The translations under genes and the position numbers were made by a program. Source: Asparagopsis taxiformis (taxonomy: Eukaryota > Rhodophyta > Florideophyceae > Bonnemaisoniales > Bonnemaisoniaceae). Taken from it: a stretch of DNA of 64,000 nucleotides. The notes beneath the pieces were generated by a model. It was not told where the DNA came from and ran no database searches. It was given only the letters and a program-made list of their open reading frames with translations. This document shows, piece by piece, positions 58,201 to 64,000 of the stretch. The stretch is from positions 1 through 64,000 of the forward strand of contig JALQPE010002008.1 of the NCBI GenBank assembly GCA_030407315.1, read 5' to 3'. The first letter of the stretch is position 1; each line of letters starts with the position of its first letter.

Positions 58201-58546
58201 GCGTACTCGTCTTCATTCCCCCGTGGGTGCTGCGGATGCTAGTAATCCTTTACTTGCGCGTCTTGATGCCCGGTTAGGGTCGCCTGAGTCGCCAGATGTT
58301 TCTCCGCCTCCCGCGTCCATCCCAGCAGTTGGGTTATCCGCCTCTGCGGTTGCGTCTTCGCATGGCCCTGTGCCTGCCCGTCGTCGGGGTTCTAGTGCAG
58401 TTCCGCAACGCGGTTTGCGTCGTAATCCTACCTTCACAAGGGTTGCACCCCGCCATCCTCGTCCTTCGACGAATGTACGCGCTCCTGCCCCTACGGCACC
58501 GTCTGCCTCTCATCGGCCTCGGCCTTCTAGCCATTATCGTCGCTAA
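55280..58546 (+). CDS. antisense accessory ORF, element C (intact)
   Basis: Uninterrupted 1088-codon ORF; ATG at 55280 (MTPRAPIQFESSEEEGD) chosen because it matches the start in element A. Disordered Ser/Pro/Thr N-terminus to about residue 200; charged helix (KRREEELRREAARAEAEKAA) near 240; conserved centre about 330-700 (AAPWEHYPFARLPRRDF, RSRWFAYPPRPDT, DPLWDDPTWEG, ADPPSLVYFHNSAL); block VDILRGELSSREL near 830; coiled coil (EVEAARLEAAELRTRVGELE) near 930; basic Arg/Pro-rich C-terminus. It is opposite in strand to gag-pol and does not overlap it; the stop lies 308 bp from the pol stop. Retention of a long open frame and synonymous change against A show it is a real protein. Function unknown; structural or nucleic-acid-binding roles are guesses. 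Confidence 0.85.
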   Translation: MTPRAPIQFESSEEEGDNMGSPNRPTTRSSVRRPTTRHQASSSRTGVPPTPAKSSSTSAPRVPSATAAQSQTRTRSSAAKGTADPASPAGKVVSAQARSEETVPPTRASAQERDSVPAESPASPKPSTPVASVKPSSVNPPSREGESSKAAGPSPRGAMPADTEEVIEVVAEGGATPRPTRQPNVRPSPSSRPITSRPSAPAARTSSGHDASANPYEDYGRRNQQILADARKRREEELRREAARAEAEKAAAEKANAQPVEKVIDPYASTGRVTRSGSGAAAADASVGVRPSGTALVDPYAVASAPAPAVPSHDTPPRAPKPTANWRSMGEFYPANADELVVFDSQALPFRRELAAPWEHYPFARLPRRDFTDRPRSELRRDMLLMSSLRGQNHQVQNECWSAYARLPSSRPMRHFRVPHTLCSDRTFLLHPGDALYVERMNRRLFQEGSYQGSVADLPMVRSRWFAYPPRPDTGSYEHHMRLHARVTSRRMGRQVTANDYRVFAHRHGSSAEPVTRPMKVAREALDPLWDDPTWEGKSSPPMCLPVADPPSLVYFHNSALRDAPEWRMDRFRSYLELERDILIGIELARTAETRGFVPVMAEELLNRVSSTWYDIPKVPVSDVVPYSRELPGSVVRRLLKVALGGDDYPQELVSTNITGVAPEKVVIYRTVDLPVRALRINVLNHRDGTVAELPPYRRDGEFTEDGYYGVEPDRYSDGHPDSYKYQPVGEAFVPRPWWTAAEAGGPAGRSPYAGRSFAPVASLPPSGADDLYESQVPMTVAPTAPTPQPTAAPSSQVGPAMEALLTSDQGSEPSVNGDDVVTRQPPAVDILRGELSSRELLSIPHVRRLADDLGDGTVASVFASANGRYIVRSALDGLALSCITLAARYKQGREQRNIARERRRTADREVEAARLEAAELRTRVGELEGELEDARRLLQQAVIPEEGGEEAVQPGYSRRRARSPDEGLPERNVRTRLHSPVGAADASNPLLARLDARLGSPESPDVSPPPASIPAVGLSASAVASSHGPVPARRRGSSAVPQRGLRRNPTFTRVAPRHPRPSTNVRAPAPTAPSASHRPRPSSHYRR

Positions 58547-58853
58547 GGACTGGCAATTGCCTTTGGGAGAATAACCTCTAACGGTAGTTTGAACACGCTT
58601 TTGCGTTGCGCCATTGTTCATCAGGTAGTCCTGAGGCACCTCTGAGGTACATTAAAGATGCATCATCACGCTGACGTGCGGATTTGTTTGTTGAAACCCT
58701 TTTTTGGTCAATTTTTTCATTTCCTGAAATCTAAATTTCCACAGTGGCTCCGGTTGGCGGTGATAAAGTGCGCCCTTTTTGGCTTGACCCTCCGAGGTTT
58801 GGTAGCTCCACCCAGTGGGTACCTTGTTAGGTTCTTATCCCTGTGGGGTTATT

Positions 58854-61800
58854 CTACTTCTTCCCTCTCTTGGGTTTGCGCGTGCGCGCTCGGCGTGGTT
58901 GCCTGTCACCTTCGCGGTGTTGTCTTCGACGGAAGTACCTTGATGCCCATTCAGGGGGGACGTTCGCGCGTTGCGTCCATGTCGGCTTTCGGTAGCCATA
59001 CCACTTCACCAGGAACCATTGTTCCCCGTCGTCGTCAGTGACGTAATCTAGGAGATCATCGATGGGATATTCCTCCTCTGAGGTTGCGCGTTCGGCGTCG
59101 CTACTTCCCTCTGGGGTTTCCTTCGTCCCTTCAGGGAGAGCTACTCGTTCCGAGTTCGGCTGCGTGCCCTGTGGCGCTTTCTCTTGTTCCCCATTGGGGG
59201 TGGCTTCCAAAGACCTTACGGGGTTTGCCGTGGCTATCTTCTTCGCACTTGAGCGAGTGTGTCGACCCGGTTTGGGTTTTGCCAAATGGGCGGGTGCTTG
59301 ACTTGCTTGGTTCGCTATGCGAAGTTCGGCTCCCGATGGAGGGTTCGCGTCCCGTTGAGGAGAACTCGGCGTCTGTACGCGTGACCTGGATGGTTGTCCT
59401 CTCGTCGCAATTGTGCGGTTTGAACGTCTTCGGGCGGCTTCAGCAGCGTCGACATTTGTCGTGTCTTGTCGCAACGTTCGCTTGTGCGATGTAAGAGCCC
59501 GGTCTGGGTTGACGTCTTGGTCTTGGTCTGCATTGGCAGAGTTGTCATGGCGTCTTTGTTGACTTCTTCGCAATTGTGTGCGATTGCGGTTGGTAGTTAC
59601 CGGCTGGGTGGGTGAACGACTTGGGTCGTGTGCGTCGTTCCCAATTGTGGGTGAGTTACCGAAGGGTGAAAGACTACAAGGTTGATCCCGAGAGGGAGTT
59701 GCAAAATTTTTGCTTACGCGCACAGCGTCGGGGGCCCCCTCCTGAAGGGTGGTTTGTCCCAAACCACTACCTTCAGGTGTTATCCTAATTGTAGGTTGTC
59801 GTGGAGACGATGGTTGATCCCTGAAGGGGTATTCCTGATTAGGAGTTGGTGAAGGTGATTTGTTTGGCGCGTGTTGTTGGCCGTCGCCCTGTGGTTGGCG
59901 TGTTGTGTATTTGGCGCGAGGGCATCTGCACCTGATGGTGACGCTTGTGCGTTAGCGGCATGTGGCCTAGGTGGCAAGGTTGGTTCCTCGGTTGGTCGCG
60001 GAGCGAGTGCAACTCTATCGAGACTAACCTTTTCGGTGATACCATCGCGGTCGATGTAAACCGTTCGCCGTCCGGCACGGATAACCCTATAGGGACCTTG
60101 AGCTATTGGAGTTAGCTTGTTCCGTTCACGGACTTCTGGATTATCCAGATAAACGTAATCATCGGTAGTGATGAGTCGTTTAGACTTCCGGATTGACCGG
60201 TCGAAGTTACGCTTGTAGCGTGCTTGCGCGCTGTGAAGGCGTTTACCTGCCATATCAATGGTATCCGTAATACGGCGTAAGAAGTCTTGCTTCGTGAACG
60301 CGTCTGGCGTTGCCCTCCTTTTCACCGAATGGTGTGTCGCGTATGGCGGTGGAGGTCGGCTTAGGATTAGGTCGAAGGGTGTAGTTCCCGTTGTGCGATG
60401 CACGTGCGTGTTGTACGCATAGGTTAACGCTGATGCGTAGACATCCCAGTCGTCCTGGTTATCATTAACGTAATTACGTAGCATGCTCAATAGAGTACGG
60501 TTATACCGTTCGACTTGCCCATTTGTCTGGGGATGGTAAGCCGTCGTGAAGACGTTCTTCGTTCCTAACTGGAGGCAGACAGCCTGGAAGAACTTCGACG
60601 CAAATTGCGGACCGTTATCGGATAGTAATGTCCGTGGGGGACCATACTTAAACACCCAATGTGTACAAAAGGCTACTGCCACATGGTAAGCCGTAATGCT
60701 TCGCAGGGGCACCACTTGGGTGAGCTTGGAGAAGCGACATGAAATCACCAGTAGGTGCACGTTACCTTTCTTGGTACGAGGTAGAGGACCGAGGAGGTCA
60801 ATTGCAACGTCATCCAATGGTGTGGTAGCTGGGAACAGCTGGAGGGTACTCGCATGTTTGCGCAACCGTAATCGGTTTCTCGCACACGCTGAACAGCGTT
60901 CAACCGTTCCGGTTATGTCCGCAGCCATTGCAGGCCAATAATAAGATAGACGCATCGTGTCGTACATGCGGTTCTGACCAGGATGTCCTGCCAAGATGCC
61001 GTGGTGGCACATCGTCAATAGACGTTGCCGTAAGGCTTTGGGTACCACAATCTGGGATGACCCGTCCAATTTGGACTTCCTACAAAGGACACCGTCTTCG
61101 TCTTCGAAGAAGAGAGAGTCAGATTTCTGCGAGGCCAGGGCCTGTTGACAGAAGTCGTCTGTTCGTTGCTCTTCGAGCCACTCTTGGAGAGTTATCGGGC
61201 AGTAGTTTTCCGTTTGCGGATGAGTTGTTAAGACGGGTGTACCGTTGCGATTAGGCGCCTCCTCGGCGTGGTCTCTTGCTAGAGAAAGGTCGTAGAACCA
61301 AACATCAGTGTCATCATCCAGGGATGTTTCACCTTGCGGTGCGTGCGTGGCCAACAGAGTTGGTATTTCATCGTCAATAGTGACGGGCGTCTCGCCGTTA
61401 GTTTCAACACGCGAAAGGGCGTCTGGTAGTTGGTGAACCCGGCCGGGTCGGTAGACTATTTGATAGTCAAATTCCGCAAGTCGGAGGCGCCAACGGCATA
61501 GTCTCCCTGAAGGGTCATTGATATTCATGAGCCAACGCAGCGCGTTATGGTCCGTCCGGACTACAAACTTTGTTTGCTCCAAGTATGGACGTAGGATAGT
61601 GACAGCCCATACGACGGCTAGACATTCACGCTCCGTAGGGGAGTAACCTCTTTCAGGTTTAGTCAAGGTCCGCGACCAATAGCCAATTGGCTTGAGATCG
61701 TTCTCTTCCCCTTGCTGCTGAAGCAGAGCGCATCCTATTTGGTATGCGGAAGCGTCCGTGTCTACGGTGTAGGGTTGACCCAACTTGGGTAGAGCCAGTA

Positions 61801-63868
61801 TCGGCGGCTTGGTCATGACCTCTTTGAGAGCGTTGAACGCGCGGCGTTGGTCCTCGGTAGGAGGTTCTTTCCCGAATTTAGGGAGGCTGTCTTTGGTCAG
61901 CATTTCGTTCAAGGGGTGCGCAATTGCGGCATACCCTTTGATGAATCGTCGAAAGACGCCACAGCTTCCGAGGAAGGATCGCATTTGCGTAGGCGTTTGC
62001 GGGAAGATCGCGTCAGCGATAGCCGAAGTGGCGTTCTGTGCAACAGCTAGCTTTCCTGGCATCACGACATGTCCCAGGTAATCAACCTTCTTTTCGAAGA
62101 AATGACACTTTGTCAACTTCAGGGTGACACCTGCTTCCCGTAGGAGGGAGAGTACTTGGTCCACATGGTGGAGATGTTCGGCCTCGTCCCGAGAGAATAC
62201 GATCACATCGTCTAAGTAAATCAGACAGGTCTGCCAGCGAACGCTGCTAAGAATAATGTCGATGGCACGCTGAAACGTTGCCGGAGCATTCTTTAAGCCA
62301 AAAGGCAAACGCTTGAAGCGATATGTCCCCAAATGGGAGGTGAATGCCGTTTTGTCACGGTCGTCCTGTGCAACAGGAATCTGCCAATAGCCAGAATTAC
62401 AATCCAATGTGGTGAATATTTGAGCATCTCCGAGGGAGTCAATGCAATCATCCATTCGTGGAAGGGGGTACACATCATTGACAGTGATGTCGTTTAGACC
62501 CCTATAGTCGACGCAAAAGCGTAATTTACCATCCTTCTTCGGGACAAGAACCACTGGGCTAGCCCATTCGGAGGTCGACGGTTCGATCACTCCCTTTTCC
62601 AGCATGCTGGTTATTTCCTTACGGGCAATCTCTCTACGAGCGGGTCCCATCCGGTAGGGTTGTTGCCGTCTAGGCTTGCTCCCTTCGACTATGTCGATTC
62701 GGTGTTCCGTAGCGCGGATGTCCCCTAGGGATCCATCCCACATAGACTCGTGTCGAGATAGCATGCTAAGGATGCGTTCCCTCAACGGGATTTGACCAAG
62801 GTGGTCCAGAGAGACTTCTTGCTTCCAGCTTGGTGGTTGGGTGGCCTCGGCCTTTTGCTCCTGATGGAGAGTAGTCACCATAGTGGAGGCCTCTTGGGAG
62901 GAAGGGGTAGAACGGCTGAGAGCCATGGGGCGCATTGGCCGTTCGGGTGCCCGAAGGGCATAGCCTATAATTGTCCCTTTTGGGAGGTACTTGTCGGATG
63001 TACCGAAGTTAGTTAATATAGTCAGGAATTCCTGTCGCGGGATGACTTCCGCAACCCCATTCGGGATAGAGACACGATGTCGGTGAAGGATCCGATCTCT
63101 CGGAGAGAGTATACTCAAGCCGCCACCGGCGCATACAACAGTAGTTGTTACTTGACTCCGCGGAGGAACATTCACACTTTGTGACAATCGAATGCCATGA
63201 GGTTGGCGGTCTAAGTTAATCCCATTAGAGGGTCGCGAGGCATCCACGTAGCACGAAAGGGTGGGGGATGTTTTACGCGTAGGCGACATCACTAGGATAG
63301 CTATCGACCCGCCGTCGTGAATATCAATTCGTTGGGCCCGGCACCTAATTGCGTCTACGTGGGTATTCATTGCCCCAGTTCCCAAGATGAGGGGTACGGC
63401 CAACTTAGGCGCGACGAAGAATTCTTCCTCAAAGGACTTGTGGCCTAACTGTAATGACAGTATTATCTTGCCTTTTATCCGAAGAGGATTGCCGTTAGCA
63501 TCGGCCAGTTGCGGAACTTTCCCCGTAGGGACTTGGAATTGTTCCCAATTTTGGGGTAAGCTCCTTTCATGGATGACCGATGGTCCGGACCCGGTGTCCA
63601 TCACCATACGCATGGGCGTGAGAATTGACGGATCGAGTCCGATGGAACCCATTACTACGTAATGGGCGGCCTTAAGCAGGCATGAGGCTTTCGGCCTTGA
63701 GGTTCGAGTCCCTGTGGGGGAACCCGAAGGGGTTGGTGTCTGGGAAAGACTTTGGTCCCTAGAGGGAGTTGCAGCCTTTTCCTGCGGAGGTGGTTGTGGT
63801 GAGATGTCCACCGAGTAGCGTAATCGCTCCACCTCCTGACGGGAGTGCGACACCTCACTCCCCGTCAT
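58854..63868 (-). pseudogene. pol: pol, element C (nearly intact)
   Basis: Starts MTGSEVSHSRQ. Protease VMDTGSG near residue 90; RT with KKDGKLRFCVDYR and YLDDVIVFS; RNase H (DTDASAYQIG, ERECLAVVWA, TDHNALRW); integrase H-H-C-C finger (ending CSACARNR) and DDE core (LLSDNGPQF, YHPQTNGQVERYNR). A Pro/Gln/Thr-rich linker and a C-terminal chromodomain (EQWFLVKWYGYRKPTW) follow. The only visible lesion is a one-base loss in the low-complexity linker near 59900. The protein therefore ends early at 59780, and the linker/chromodomain segment (59762-58854) is in another frame. That indel may be a sequencing error, and this copy could be close to active. Confidence 0.92.
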
Positions 63869-64000
63869 TAGTTTTCCGACGACGTGTCGGAGTCGTCGGA
63901 GGTTCCAAGGCGTCGGCAACGTCTTGAGCCGTTACGGAAGATCCGTTACGTTCTAAAACGTCTCGCCTCAGAGGGCCCAATTTGGGATGATTTTCGTCAT
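63866..64000 (-). pseudogene. gag: gag 3' end, element C (partial)
   Basis: The last ~45 codons of gag (DENHPKLGPLRRDVLERNG), with one C missing near 63902 relative to A, which shifts it into the pol frame. The ATG of pol at 63868 overlaps the expected gag stop. Confidence 0.75.

Larger units (their letters stand above)
54107..64000 (-). mobile_element. Element C: A-family Ty3/Gypsy (right end off window)
   Basis: Minus-strand copy of the family: 3' LTR 54107-54779, antisense ORF on the plus strand, pol, and the last codons of gag at the right edge. The insertion interrupts the Copia element; GCACG (54102-54106) is the expected target duplication, its partner lying off the window. It is the best-preserved family member, with an intact antisense ORF and only two one-base lesions visible in gag-pol. 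Confidence 0.92.

Noticed and set aside
1..64000. CRISPR arrays, rRNA genes and bacterial operons
   Set aside because: No regularly spaced repeats, no rRNA sequence recognised, and the retrotransposon content is eukaryotic.

Overview
The window is a eukaryotic, most likely fungal, repeat island with no ordinary single-copy host gene that I can recognise. Evidence is the dense stack of chromodomain-bearing Ty3/Gypsy elements, a Ty1/Copia element, LTRs with 5-bp target duplications, and several layers of nesting. I cannot name the species; early-diverging fungi, Basidiomycota or a fungus-like protist such as an oomycete all remain possible. Many ORFs are broken by one-base indels. Some of these, especially in the first ~1.7 kb, look like uncorrected long-read errors. 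Layout: (1) 1-12232, a head-to-tail pair of nearly identical Ty3/Gypsy elements on the minus strand (the 'ZF element'). They share the LTR at 4929-5451 and carry an extra C2H2 zinc-finger ORF between LTR and gag. (2) 12233-12659 and 25159-26909, two pieces of one minus-strand gene for a class-beta DNA methyltransferase (DPPY motif). The gene is split by element A (12665-25158, LTRs of 685 and 687 bp, perfect CCGTC target duplication) and cut again at 12232 by the ZF element. (3) 27000-33501, a divergent region with paired palindromes, three copies of a ~164-bp repeat and, on the plus strand, a ParB-like gene running in the same frame into a 2-oxoglutarate/Fe(II) dioxygenase-like ORF. (4) 33502-35630, non-coding, with GGACGTCC-rich repeats. 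(5) 35630-40995, element B, a minus-strand relative of A truncated at both ends. (6) 40996-52626, an LTR abutting element D (pol without gag or protease), a solo LTR inserted in D's chromodomain region, and a large minus-strand accessory ORF. (7) 52627-54106, the 5' part of a Copia element, interrupted by (8) 54107-64000, element C, an A-family copy on the minus strand running off the window. How it fits together: the oldest recognisable layer is the methyltransferase / ParB-like / dioxygenase locus, whose domain set suggests DNA-base modification on a mobile or selfish unit. It was later hit by two retrotransposon families. Elements A and C carry a ~1,090-residue ORF antisense to gag-pol, between pol and the 3' LTR. 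A sampled stretch of A versus C shows only synonymous change, so it is a real, selected retrotransposon gene of unknown function. An architecturally similar antisense ORF lies beside element D.
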